DNA of 64,000 bases, from the NCBI GenBank assembly GCA_051294375.1, contig CM119267.1:10477045-10541044 (forward strand). The letters run 5' to 3'. Source of the DNA: Paraspadella gotoi. Taxonomy: Eukaryota > Chaetognatha. The notes beneath the pieces were generated by a model that saw nothing but the letters and a program-made list of their open reading frames with translations, did not search any database and was not told where the DNA came from. Below, piece by piece: positions 12,990 to 24,943 of the stretch; position 1 is the stretch's first letter, and the number at the start of each line of letters is the position of its first letter. Both the position numbers and the translations under genes were made by a program.

Positions 12990-15270
12990 ATACAGTTACA
13001 TTGTGAAAAAAACGATTTAATTCGTTCGATGACAAAAAGATTCCATCAATTTTAAACGAGGTAATTATGGACTGATAATAGTGAATTAAGTGTACGAGCG
13101 TATAGCATTTTGCGCAAAGCACATATCGAAATATATAGAAAGAACGAAATCTGACGTATTTTTTGCTTAATACTTAAAAGTAGCTAACCTTCGTAATAAA
13201 GGAGACTTTGGGGAGATTTGACTGAAAAGATCGAGAAAGAAAAAAAGTTGGCGGATGGGCGGCGCGGTCGGGTTGAAGGCGGAGGGCAGAGGTCAGTGGG
13301 ACCCAGAAGGAATGAACGTCGGTCAAGGGCAGATAGAAAAAGGGCAGGGGTTAATGGACTTAGGGACCCAGAGAGCTGGGGAGAGGTGGGGGATGAGATG
13401 GTTGGTAGACGGATGGGGTTGGGTTTTGTTTGAGGGAGAAGTGACTCTAAGGGGGGAAGATAAGATGGAAAGAGGCAGGGTTAATGATTCTGGTGGGAGT
13501 GACGAAGGAGTGCCGTTTCTGAAAACGCTATAGGGTATACACTATAAAACTATAGAGTGAAAAGAAAGAAAGTAAGAATGAAAAGCGAAAAAAGAAAGAA
13601 AAAGAAAAGAAAGAAAAGAAAGGAAAAGAAAGAATCGTTTGCGAACGAAGCCCGGGCGGAGACTCTTGACTTTCATTTTTCCCAAAAGAAGAAAAATGAA
13701 AGAATAGGAAAGATTAATCAAGAAACCGCTAGGGGGAAATATTATGAGAAAATATTATGTGGTCGTAATAAAAAAGGAAGCGTTATATTTTTTTTGCGGG
13801 TTGGAACAACTTTGAATTTGGAAGTTGAAAGACTAATAGCAATACGTATTACGCAGTGGTGGTTGGATTAAGAATAATGAACTCGTAAAAAAAAAAGAGA
13901 AAGATTTGTAAACCAAATTGTTATCGTTTCTCTCGCACGTTCTTTATTCTATATTCTCTCTGTCTCTATTTATCCCTACGACCCCCTCTCCCACTCCCTC
14001 TCACTCGCCGATAAAATACCGTTTAAAGAGAAATAAATCGAACAGCGGGAAAACATCATTTTTTTGCCGACCGTGAGACTCCACAACATCACAACATCAC
14101 AACAGGATTCCGATTCTTATGTCCCTTTCCTTTCCCCCACGACCCTTTCCGTTCCCCAACTACAAAACTCTTTCCATATTGAAACAGTTTCGTCGAAAGT
14201 TCGAGGTTGCGTCTGAGTTTCCTTTTTTGTGAAAGCAAAAATGTTATTCTTTTCTTCGAGAAATATTTTGAATCACTCCGATACGACGAAATTTAAAGTC
14301 AAAGAAAGTTAAAACGGCGTTAATAAATTTTGACTAAAGTTGAGGAGCAAAGTAGTCGCTTGAGATGGTGTTTAAAAAGATTTATTCACAATGTTCAGAA
14401 ATAATAAATCTAAAATATATCTAACTTATCTGTCATATATTTATATAAAAATATGTATTTTATTACACTAACGAAACCGTAATTAGGAATGGAAAATGGA
14501 ACAGAAGATGGAATATCGCACATTTACATTTTAAAAGCATTCGCGTTGGTTAATGCAATTTAAGCTCAATCAAGAAGAGTGTTTTTGCCTCTGGCATTCG
14601 CCGACGCAAGTTTTTTTTAACTCGAACTCGAAAAGAAAATAGAGAAAAGAGAAATAAATATTAAAAAAAATCAAGTAAGAAAATTTAGCGAAAAGGAAAA
14701 CAACTAACAAAAAAAAAGAAAATATCGGAAGGATTTAAATTCCCCCTTTTTTTCCATCGAATAATGGAGGTTCTCACATGACTAAAAACCATCTCACCTG
14801 CCGAGCGTAAAGTGATTACGCAAACCCAGATCTCTCTCTGCCTTCGTCCTTAACGCACCATAAATCTCATCAAAAGTCTCACCTCACTCCAAAAACCATA
14901 AAAAACTCACGGATTTTCTAGAGAATTTGAATTTTTTTCTTAAGTCGAATCGTGTTAAGTGGAGCGATCAGTACCTGAAGGTTGTTTTTTTCTCTTTTCC
15001 TAAATTCGCTAAATCTCGAGTATTATACTATTATATTATTATTCTGATATAATTATACTCCCCTCCCTTTGAAAAAACCTCCCTGCCAACTGCGTTTACA
15101 TTTATTCTTTTAACTTTATCTTCCCGGGTCTTTTCTTCTCTTCAGAGAGAGTAGGGGTAGACGAAGTCTTCAAAAAATCTTTTTCGTCTGCGAGAAGATT
15201 TATAGAATTTTCCTGTTAATCTACTTCCTTCCTCTTCCGAAAACAGTGGTCATAAATAACGTCTGAAAAA
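12990..15270. other. Gene-free stretch
   Basis: A purine-rich block (13,210-13,900) gives ORFs rich in R, K, E and G. AT-rich sequence and a short CACAACAT repeat at 14,078-14,103 follow. There are no splice-bounded ORFs, RNA genes or protein motifs I can support. Confidence 0.5.
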
Positions 15271-15309
15271 TTAACGTGCGCGCTCTATGCCCCCCCCCCA
15301 ACCTAGGTT

Positions 15310-15347
<38 letters not shown>

Positions 15348-15496
15348 GCTTTCTTTCTTTCTGTCTTTCGTTCTTTCTTTATTTTTTCTTTCTCTCTTTT
15401 TTTTGTCTTTCTTTCTTTCTTTCTTTCTTCTTTCTTTCTATCTGTCTTTCGTTCTTTCTTTCTTTTTTCTTTCTTTCTTTCTTTTATTTTCTGTCT
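15310..15496. repeat. (TTTC)n microsatellite
   Basis: About 190 bases of interrupted TTTC/CTTT repeats. It yields overlapping phenylalanine/leucine/serine ORFs in all three forward frames, which are spurious. Confidence 0.9.
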
Positions 15497-15628
15497 TTTT
15501 TCCCACTGACTCGAAGAAAGAACTCAAGAAAATTGAAGAAATAATTTTAACGGTTACGTCGAGGCCCCGCGAGCATAAATAGCGGCGCGAGACGAGAGAC
15601 GATAGTCGCAAGAGGGCGGGGATAGAGT

Positions 15629-15631
<3 letters not shown>

Positions 15632-15680
<49 letters not shown>

Positions 15681-15900
15681 AAAGGAAGAAGATAGAGGAA
15701 GGGCGACTGAAGGACAGAAAATGAAATAAGGAAGGAAAAAAAGTGAAGGACAGAAAATTAATAAAGGAAGGTCAGACTGAAAGACAGAAAATGAATAAAG
15801 GAAGGACAGAAAATGAAGGACTTAAAGATATAGAATGAATTAAGGAAGGAAAGAAGATTATCAAGCGGCGATTGAGGGACAGAAAATGTATTACAAACCA
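15632..15900. repeat. (GA)n tract plus degenerate AGGACAGAAAATGAATAAAGG minisatellite
   Basis: A (GA)n run (15,632-15,679) is followed by at least five degenerate copies of a unit containing GGACAGAAAATGAATAAAGGA (15,711; 15,746; 15,779; 15,803; 15,867), spaced roughly 24-60 bases apart. Non-coding. Confidence 0.7.
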
Positions 15901-16825
15901 GTCGCAATAAGTAAGACAAGGAATAAAAAGAGAAACAAGGTCAGTTTTAAGAGATCCTCGTAGTTACTGTGATAATTGATAAACTAGAACTTGAATGAAT
16001 AGAAATAACACGCTGCATTAGAATCCACTATAACTATTGAATTATGTACTAAGAGAGAAAATCGATCTGAGGATAAAAAGAGAGAAAAAAATCTGAGGGA
16101 AAAAAATTAAAAAGAAAATATAAAAGAGGGGAAAAAAATATAGAAAGCTGTTTATTCGTATTTCCAAGGGGATATATTCGTGATCGAGATTTGACTGAGA
16201 GTCTTCGTCAACATTTCAAAAAACGACGTCGTTACGTTTTCTCTTCTGGCGTCGATTTTGACTATTGAGCGTCTCGCGGGAACCTTAAAAACCTTTCGTC
16301 TCGAATATCTTGAGTGCAAACATCAGCGCGACATCTGTTTACGATCGAGGAATAAACTAACTGCCATCACTTCGGTATTACTGGCTAAATCGTGACTGTT
16401 AAGTGTGAACGTTATCACTTGAACTTATTTCACGCTGTACAAGTTCTTAGTAATAACCCGCGCTTTACTTAAACTTCTTTTTTTACTTCGTTCATTCGCT
16501 GATTGGTTTTTAAAAAAAAAAGCTTCCGCTTGTCCGATTGGCGTTTAATAACTCACTTCCGGCCGGCGTTGACGTCGATCCCGTTCCATTAGATTTCCCA
16601 CCCACGCGTTTCTCCCATGGGTCGCTCCATTGTTCCGGAATTTTCAATTGTGCCTTTTTTAAATAAAAAGAACCGGAAAATGGTTTTTCCCCCGTTTTTT
16701 TTTTTTGTCTTCTTCATCCTGTTTTTTTTTAGTTCGCCCCAACTTGGGGAAGGAGAAGGAGAATTTCGAAAGTCGCAGGTTTTAGAGATTGTCAGGGAGA
16801 GAAAAGATGAGAGAGAGAGAGAGAA

Positions 16826-16873
<48 letters not shown>

Positions 16874-17243
16874 AGAGAGAGAAGAGAGGAGAGAGAGAGA
16901 GAGAGAGAAGAGAGAGATGAGGCGTTTAGCAAAACGACACAACTTCAAACAAGACGCATCTGATTCATGTTGGCTGCTGAGGAAGAGAGGGGTGGCGATG
17001 TGGAAGAGGAGGGCTTGGAGAGAAAAACCACAAGGGCTCAACCACAACCTCACCCCATCTTTCCCCCTCTTCCCCCCCTTCCCCCCCGCTAACTTGTCGC
17101 CCAGAATTTCGTTCCCGTCGCGTTTTATGAGCGTCGCGAGTAAACAGTTTTTTATGAAGATGACGGGGTCGGGGCGGCGGCAGAGGGCGTTGCCGGAAGA
17201 GGGTCGCGAACCGTGACGACGATGGCGGAGGGAAGGCGAAGGG

Positions 17244-17310
<67 letters not shown>

Positions 17311-18300
17311 AAAGAAACTTTTTCGGAAGAGGAAGCAACGGAGACGATTAGCGTCCGCACAATGGGACGTTGGTAATGTGAAGAAAGCGTTTTTTTAGAT
17401 TTTCCGTGGTGACGTTACGAATTTGACGTTTAACGTTTGTTTCTTTCGCCCCCCCCCCACAAAAAGAAAACAAGAAGGGTAATTCCAATGTGTTGCGCCG
17501 CAGTGACTTTATTTTTCATGTGTATTTCCCCATATGATATGACTTGACTAAAAAACTTTATTCGCCTGTGTATTTATGACATGCACAGCCTCAAAATTTC
17601 TTATAGTTTTAGGAATTCCTGAAGGTGGCGCTAGCAGTCTCTCAGATTTGAGGATTTTTTCTGTCTTAACAAATGAGCAACCAACTATAAGCAAAATATT
17701 TGCATTTTTAATGTAAGAGGGACAGACCGACTGACAGACAAAGCGACGGACCGACCGACAGAATGATCGAAAAGTCACTTATAGAGTGGCTCGGCGAGTA
17801 CTCGCGGCGCAACTAAAAAGCGGCTAAAACCATCGAAGACCAAAAGACATTAAGGAAAAAAAAAACCAGAAATCACCATCGAAACTTACACAGTCGACGG
17901 GAATTTAAGCGATATATATTTACAATCCTCTTGTCAACTCAAACCACAAATGACAAAAGAGCAATTTGAAGATCGAATTTAAATCGAAAGATTTATGAGG
18001 GAGAAAAAAGTTGTAATTACTCTTTGAATTTTTTCGTTGCCCCGAACGACGCGACTCTCGTGGGCCCGTTATTTGACGAACGAGGGTCCCTGAGCGACAA
18101 CATATCTCTCTCTCTCGTTGGATTTCGCTGACTGGGGGGTTTTTACGAACCGATGAGAGGCCGGAGGGGGGGTAATAAGGGGCGGTTGTATCAGTGGAGC
18201 TAAGGGGCGAAGAGTTTTCTTTGTCTACGAATCGTACGGCAAAACAATTTTTGCCCTTTTCGTCCTGTGCTTTTACTAAGCCAAAGACTTTAACAAACAC
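15900..18300. other. Gene-free stretch with a promoter-like patch and long GA tracts
   Basis: At 16,500-16,600 there are ATTGG (inverted CCAAT) motifs, CACTTCCGG (ETS-like) and TTGACGTCG (CRE-like) close together, which is promoter-like. (GA)n tracts fill 16,808-16,918 and 17,240-17,306. The longest ORFs here (for example 199 and 249 codons across 16.6-17.3 kb) are mostly GA-tract translation. No conserved protein is recognised. Confidence 0.4.
17621..17820 (+). repeat. Small dispersed element, copy 1
   Basis: This 200-bp segment matches 56,981-57,170 in the same orientation. Shared pieces are: GGCGCTAGCAG / GGCGCCAGTAG at the left; AACAAATGA and ACTATA..GCAA; a GACAGACCGACC-rich centre; and a right end reading ACTTATAGAGT...GCGAGTACTCGCGGCGCAACTA. 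The ends are imperfectly inverted (GGCGCCAGTAGTCGC versus the complement of GAGTACTCGCGGCGC), as in a MITE. There is no ORF. Confidence 0.7.
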
Positions 18301-18315
18301 AATGGCAGAGAACAT

Positions 18316-18332
18316 TCTCTCTCTCCTCCTCT

Positions 18333-18407
<75 letters not shown>

Positions 18408-18425
18408 TTTTTTTTCTCTCTCTTT
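18316..18425. repeat. (CT)n microsatellite
   Basis: About 110 bases of nearly pure CT, 70-180 bases upstream of the start codon of the secreted-protein gene at 18,497. Confidence 0.9.
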
Positions 18426-18496
18426 TTCTGAGTTTCTCTCACTCGAAAATCTCTCGAATAAGCTCTCAAAGCGACGAAGCTTTAAGTATAAAAAAG

Positions 18497-19531
18497 ATGG
18501 CTACCCTCCCAGGGATTTCGTTTTTTTATTTATTTCTTCTTTTCTTTGAGTCAGGGGATATGACATGCGACATCTCCTGCCTGTCCGAATTAGGTCAGTA
18601 ACAAAATCATAGTGATATCGATTTTTTATAACTTCGATGACGACTTTTTACTAACAATGTTAAATGACTTTTTTTTAATTTGTACTATGACTTATTCAAT
18701 CAGTCGAATGACATTTCTAATGAGTTTTTTTTCTCTGAACGAATGATTTTTTTAATTACTTTTTTTAATTTCTCCAATGATGATGTTTACTGGCTGACGA
18801 TAACAGTTACGAAAATGCTGAATCGACGTTTGTGTTTCGACGGACGCCATCATAGCGTCAAAAGACGAGAGATTCTCTTTTAACGAGATCGGATAAAACG
18901 AAATTCGTGGCTTAACGGTCGTAGACGTCTCTTGTTCACGAGATTAACATGGAGATAATTTCAACGTCGCCAACCGCAATGGCCAACTTGAATGCTTTTT
19001 AGTCGTAGTATATCCGCTGCGACTAAAAAAAAAATGCTTTTCGGTCGGTCGGTCTGACTTATCACCCAATCGAATCAATATTAAATTATTTGTCCGGGGA
19101 TACCAGTGACGAAAAAAGTAACGAGGTGACCAAATCTTTTTACCAAATTGGCCGAGTCGTCTCTTTTCGTTCTTGACGATAATTTCTGATATATATTTTT
19201 AAATTCGATTTACTTTTTATCCTATTCTTTTGTTTTCCTTTGATCGATCTCTTTGTCAGAAAGCATTCGCGACTGCTTCGAGAATTTCATCGTATTCGCC
19301 GGGGAAGAGATCTTGACCAACCTCAACCAGATGGCGATGATCATGCGGCGCGTTGGCGATTGGCACCGCAAGCAGAATCGAGACGTCGATAAACATCACG
19401 TGACCGAGAAGATGCTGCAACTGCTGAAGAAAATGCACAAAGGTTTGCATCTTCTTTCAAATGATAAGTTATCCGTTGCTATTATCTAATTAGCTAATAG
19501 CAATTAGCGCTTGATTATTTTAATCATAATT

Positions 19532-19621
<90 letters not shown>

Positions 19622-21095
19622 GAGGACGAAAAATGAAAAACCTCTCACAAAGATTGCCTGATATAATCTATAATATTACACCTTAGTAAGAGACGTCTCT
19701 TCAAAAATGAAATCATCAATTATAAATATCTATATCTACTATCTAGGCGGCCTAATTCCGGACGGCGTCTTGGAAAACTTGTTTCGCCCGGTATTCACCG
19801 AGGTCGCTGCCTTCGTTGACGACCAAGGAGATGAGAAACGAAAGACGTTCGCTTGCGAATTTAAACATTTCTGTTTCGATGGATATCACTCCGGTTGCAA
19901 GGACGTCTGCGCTTCAAGTGACCCTTTGCCTCTTTTTTTTTTTTTTGTCCTTAAAAAATTCTCAAGATGATTTAACTGAGCCAAGCCATTCTCCCTCCTA
20001 TCGCCCTTTTTAGAAATTTTTATGTTGGATAATTATTGAATGAAAAACGTTCAGAAAATCGATATCTTTTTTAATATTGACTAACTTATGAATAAACTAA
20101 ACGTAAATGTTTTTTTTTTATTCTACTGTGCTTAGGTTTGCCTTTATTATAATTTTTTAAAATTTACCAAAAAAAATTAAAAAAAAAGAAAAACGTTAAA
20201 AAAAACTAGACGCCATTCCCCTTTCCACTCAACCCAGTTTTCAAATATGACGTGCACGGCGAACTGGACTGCTGGACCATGAACATGATCGCTTACCTCC
20301 GCGGGATCAACGGCTCGGTCTTCCGAACCTCCATCGCCGACTATCACCTCTACTACGTGGACCGCGAGTTCCAGTGGGAGACGCCGAACGAAGACGACCT
20401 GCAGAGACGCGCAAAGACCATCGTCGACACCAACGGGGGCCTCTTGTCCAACGATCCGCTCAAGAAATTCTTTGTGAAACTCTTCAGCGAGACGACGAAT
20501 TATCCCTCGACGATCGTGAATAAAAGGGGGAGGGGGGTGCGAGGGGGGGGGAATTGGACGGATGGCTCGTATTTATATATTCATTTATTAAGAAACAGAA
20601 TACGGATAATTTAAATAGTTAAATATACGAACTAACTCATGAACAAGTAACGATGGAAACGAACTTAAAGAAACTAACGACTGAAGCACCGAACGCGAAG
20701 GAAGTGTACAAGCGATCGAGTTTATGAACCAACCACGAAAGATTCGAACGAATGAACGAACGAACGAATAATTAAACTAAATAACTAACGAATAAAATAA
20801 CCAAGGAAAGGACGAACACACTAACAAATGAACTAACGGACGAAACAAAAGCAACGCCCTGTTCACTTTTCAGAATAAAACGACCAAAGCTCTACCGAAC
20901 GTCGCCCAAGAGATCCAATTCAAGTACCCTGGCGTCAACTGCGACTTTTTCCCCCCCTGCGTCGGCCTGGGCGGCGAAATCGTCATCTACAACTCCACCG
21001 AATACGTATTCTTCAACTCGGCGTCCGGGGATCTCGTGGACGGGCGACTCCTGCCCACGATCCTCTCCCTCGCCGTCTCCTTCCTCCTCTTTTGA
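18497..21095 (+). CDS. Secreted, cysteine-rich, probably GPI-anchored protein of unknown family (5 exons)
   Basis: I read five exons: 18497-18593, 19260-19442, 19747-19917, 20238-20515 and 20874-21095. Every junction is GT-AG and the phases match (1, 1, 1, 0). They join into 316 codons plus a TGA stop. The start ATG has a good AAAAAGATGG context and opens a signal peptide (MATLPGISFFYLFLLFF). The mature part has cysteine pairs TCDISC, CEFKHFC, GCKDVC and NCDFFPPC, and NGS, NKT and NST glycosylation sequons. It ends in a small-residue patch (NSASGDLVDG) followed by a hydrophobic tail (LLPTILSLAVSFLLF) with no cytoplasmic residues, the pattern of a GPI-anchor signal. Introns 1 and 2 are low-complexity and intron 2 holds an 85-bp GA tract. 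I do not recognise the family; an extracellular or cell-surface role is inferred only from these signals. Confidence 0.75.
19535..19620. repeat. (GA)n microsatellite in intron 2
   Basis: About 85 bases of GA with a single interruption, inside the second intron of the secreted-protein gene. Confidence 0.9.
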
Positions 21096-21312
21096 GAGAA
21101 AGGGCGGGAAGCGGAGGGGGGGGGGAAGAGAGGATTAGGGGAGTTTAGATAAGGAGGAAAGATGAAAGGAAGGTTCATAGAATAGAAAGGGAAGGGAAGG
21201 GAGAAAGGATCGGGGGGGAAAAGAGAAAATAAGAGGAAAAGAAAAGGAAGAGTGAAAAGCAAAAAACAATATGACTGGGAGAATGAAGAAAGTTTGAAAT
21301 GTAGGAGAAAGG

Positions 21313-21512
21313 AACAATGACAACGGGGGCAAGATGAGAAAGGAAAATTGAGAAAGACAACGGGGGCAAGATGACAAAGACAATGACAAAGACAATGACA
21401 ACGGGGGCAAGATGAGAAAGGAAAATTGAGAAAGACAACGGGGGCAAGATGACAAAGACAATGACAAAGACAATGACAACGGGGGCAAGATGAGAAAAGA
21501 AAATTGAGAAAG
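21313..21512 (+). repeat. 78-bp tandem repeat
   Basis: The unit beginning CAACGGGGGCAAGATGAGAA occurs at 21,321, 21,399 and 21,477, exactly 78 bases apart. It also contains the sub-repeat GACAATGACAAA. It lies about 220 bases past the stop codon of the preceding gene, possibly in its 3' flank. Confidence 0.85.
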
Positions 21513-21519
21513 AGGAGGA

Positions 21520-23380
21520 GAGAAATAGAGGGGTGGAAAAATGTAACACTGTTCGAAGACTCACTGAATATGAAATTGGTATGCGATTCGAAGTTTTGTT
21601 CTCGAATCGTGATGAAAAATGGTCAAATATATCGAAAAGTGTTCTAAATTGTTGGAATTTATTAATTGATGACTAAATTGGTAAAGGTAATTGACCAGTC
21701 TTCATTTCATAACTCTCTCTCCCTCTCTCTCTTTCGTCTGTCTCTCACTCACTTTCTCTCTTTCTCCCCGAGACGTTTTGATAGTTCTGCCAATAATTGC
21801 GTTTCATCAGTTTCCATTATTCCTCTTCCGACGCGCTCCCCCCGCCCCCCTCACCCTCTAAGCTCTATCGTCTCCATGGAAATCTTGGAAGGCGGCGCGG
21901 CGGCGTCGGCGACGGCGTCGCGGCCGCAGCGGTTTCGTCCCAGAGGTCACGTGGTTTTGTCTCTGGGCGGATGATGGGGCCGCAAATGAGAATCTAACGA
22001 TCCTGGCGGAGAGGGGGATCGAGCTTGAGAGCGAGACAGAGCAAGAGATAGAGTCCATGAGTTCGGAGAAAACGGGCCGACCGAGAGAGAGAGAGACAGG
22101 ACTAGAGATTGAGACATCAAGTTACGAGGGCGGTTGACGACAAGAAAATGTCACAAAGTCAAATGAGAAACCGTGCGTAGGCGATATTGAAAAACGATAG
22201 CAAGGCGACTTTTTTTCGTCTTTTAAACAAATCACAAGTTTGTTTTTTTTATTCGATAACCATGGATCATAAGTCTGAAGTTGAAAACAAACAAAAGTTT
22301 GAAAAAAAATTTTAAAAGCTTCGTCCCCCCTTCCAAACATTCTTTTTTATTCTCGTTTTCCTAGAGGGAACAAAGAAATTTGTTTTTCTCTTTTTTTTTT
22401 CTTTCCGCTTTTAGTCTCTAAAGATTCTGTTCGCTAAACCCGAGCGACAGTTTTTGGCTTCATTCGAAATTAGCATATATGTCCCTTCCCATTTCTTTAA
22501 GCTTCCGTTCTTTTCTTTCGTACCCCTTTTTCTACTACTCGCCTTAAGTCCTTAAAATTATCAAAGTTTGTTTCCTGTGTCAAATTTCATTTAAATAACG
22601 CTATTAATAAATATCAATTCCGATTCTTTAAATCCGTGCCATTTTATATAGTCATAAAACTCAATTTTTTGTCTCTTCCCTAAGGCTAAGCCCCTATTTC
22701 TTCTCCAAGTCCCACATCTTTTTTTTTCGCTGACTTCACCATAAAACTGTCGCCCTGAAAATTACGGAAGAATAAAAAGTCTGGGAGGAAAAAGAATGGC
22801 TTACGCTTAACTTATCGTTCTTTGTGTTTGCTGTGACGGGATTGAATATAGCATTATTTAATTTATGCTATTCAATGTTAGAAAGAAAATTTAAAGGTAT
22901 AAACATTTTCATTTAAAAATCGAAGGAGCAATATTAGACCGGTATGTTAAAAATCAGTATTATTAATCAATATATCTATGAAAAAAAAATAACGAAATGT
23001 AAAAAGTAAAAAACGCCTTTTAGCGATTCGAGGACCCGAGCTCAGAATAGGGATGGCTGGGGAAAAGAACCCCCTAAAATTTCGTGAAGATCGTGAAATA
23101 TTTCCGTCGTAAAAGTTTTCAGTGGGAGAGAGACAACCAGGAAAGAATTGGAAACGGCGCGACGGTTAACTGGCGGTTAAAGCCAAGGCGCCATTTCAAA
23201 TGGAACTTTGGGTAAAAACTGGTTGACAACACGTGAAAAAGTGGTGGGACCCGGATATAGAATTTGACTGAAAGTAAATAAATAAAATCTACTCAATCGA
23301 TTTAATTCTCATAATTTATCGAAATTTGTCAAAAAAAAAGAGAACCCGAATTTGTATTGTGCCAAATTTTTCAAGAGAAA
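21520..23380. other. Gene-free stretch
   Basis: It holds AT-rich sequence, a short GC-rich island at 21,890-21,960 with no supported ORF, and no splice-bounded exon on either strand. I specifically looked for orotidine decarboxylase exons on the minus strand (the next part of a UMP synthase) and found none. Confidence 0.5.
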
Positions 23381-23384
23381 ATCG

Positions 23385-24453
23385 TCACGCGAATTCGACT
23401 CGAAACTGGTTGTCTTCGAAGTAGCTTGTCGACTCCTTCCACGTAGATTCGCCGATCTTGTCGTGGTCGCGCAGAACGTCTAGAACCCTTGGAGGGGGGG
23501 GCGAAGGCGGGGACATCGAAGCATCACGCTGTTAAATTGTAACTAAATAAAACTCCAATTAACTATCTCACTGGTAAACGTCGAGGCAGGAGTGAAGCGT
23601 GACGCCGCAATTAGCGAGATTCTCCGCGGCGCCCTGTTTCCTGTCCAAGAGGACGACGGCGTCGTCGACGACGACGCCGGAGGATTTCTTCAGCGACGAC
23701 GCCGACTCCCAGATGGAACGCCCACTGACAACGGTGTCCTCGATCAGGAGGGCATGATCGCCTGGAGTAGAAAGGAAAGACGAGTTGATTAATGCAAAGG
23801 ATTTCTTTTTTTTTTTAATCATTTTTTAAATTTAATTTTTTTTTAAAAATCGCTAAAACATTAAAATTTAAAAATTAAAATTACAGCCTGAACGGTTCTG
23901 TGACTAACTCAACAATTATTACTGTCTCTTCAAAATCAAATTTAACATACTCACCCAAATTAAAGGAGCCTTCGACAAGCTTCTGCGTCCCATGCGATTT
24001 AGCTTCCTGTCTTTGAAGGATCATGGGTGCGCCTTCGACGAGGGAGAAGGCCGTCGTCAGAGGAAGGGCCGCCATGGGCACCCCACACACAACGTCGAAG
24101 GTCAGATTCTTCTGCGAGTGGGTAGATCTCAAACAATTTTATCTATCGATATCGCGACAAGATTCGACCTTACCTCTTCGCATTTGGCGGAGACGAGTTC
24201 CGCGGCAGTTTTGAGAAGTTTCGGGTGCGACATCAAAAGACGAAGATCGAAGTAGATCGGGGACACGTGGCCGCCTTTCAGGGTGTACCGACCGAATCGA
24301 ACGGCCTGTCAGTGATAAAGCGATTTTTACACGAAGTTGTAAAAAAACAGCTAAAATAGGAAGGTTGAATTACGCAATATGATAATTTCTTGGTAAACTT
24401 ACCTCGATGGAGAAAAGATCTAGAACGAACTGCGAAATCCGTTGATTCGCCAT
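23385..24453 (-). CDS. Orotate phosphoribosyltransferase, stand-alone (5 exons)
   Basis: Minus-strand exons in transcript order are 24453-24403, 24305-24174, 24111-23955, 23761-23572 and 23487-23385. Phases agree at every GT-AG junction and give 210 aa. The enzyme makes orotidine 5'-phosphate from orotate and PRPP in cytosolic pyrimidine synthesis. Recognisable segments in order are: GGHVSPIYFDLR (orotate/PRPP pocket, about residues 28-39); FDVVCGVPMAALPLTTA; KSHGTQKLVEG (the flexible lysine-bearing loop); HALLIEDTVVSGRSI (PRPP-binding loop); VVLLDRKQG; and a C-terminal helix ending FEDNQFRVEFA. Length fits a single OPRT domain (bacterial PyrE is about 213 aa). Known animal UMP synthases continue into an orotidine decarboxylase domain; here a TGA follows and no such domain was found. 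The PRPP loop reads EDTVVSG where animal enzymes usually have EDVVTSG. Promoter and polyadenylation sites were not identified. Confidence 0.9.
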
Positions 24454-24459
24454 GACCCT

Positions 24460-24940
24460 CCGTGAAGCTAGTTTAAATCTCGAAGACGCAGCGAGTTCTG
24501 CCTTAGGTTATATTCGTCTTTAAAGAATACGACAGCCAGGAATCTCTCCTCCACTTCGGTTTGATGTTAACAGATTCTTCGCATTCTTTTTGCCAACCTG
24601 GAGTTTTTTTTTTAAATAACTTTTGATTTAGCAGATTTATTTTAAAAAGAACTTTTTGGAATTTTTTCGATTAGATGATAGATATTGTTTAATATTACAA
24701 TATATAACGATTTTCTAAAAATGCCATTTGAAAACATTACAAAGTTGTATTCAAAAAGACTTTGAATCACTTCCATTTCTGAAATAAGCCTTCTGCAGCA
24801 GCAGCAGGAGTACAGCGCCGTTTCTTGGACGGCCTTACTGTTGAAACAGTATAAGAAAAACAGCTGAAGCAATTGCGTGTTTCTATAATCATAATTATTC
24901 TAGAAAAAACCTGGTAAAATTCCGGTTTTATTAATAATGT
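24460..24940. other. Upstream flank of the OPRT gene
   Basis: This is 480 bases 5' of the OPRT start (minus strand), AT-rich. I see no clear TATA box or second gene. It ends where the AT-rich foldback begins. Confidence 0.4.
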
Positions 24941-24943
24941 GTA

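Noticed and set aside
16589-17338. 249-codon minus-strand ORF
   Set aside because: Two GA tracts supply most of its length and the non-repetitive parts are unlike any known protein.
22100-23384. Orotidine decarboxylase exons completing a bifunctional UMP synthase
   Set aside because: I looked on the minus strand for the conserved decarboxylase motifs downstream of OPRT and saw none before the next gene.
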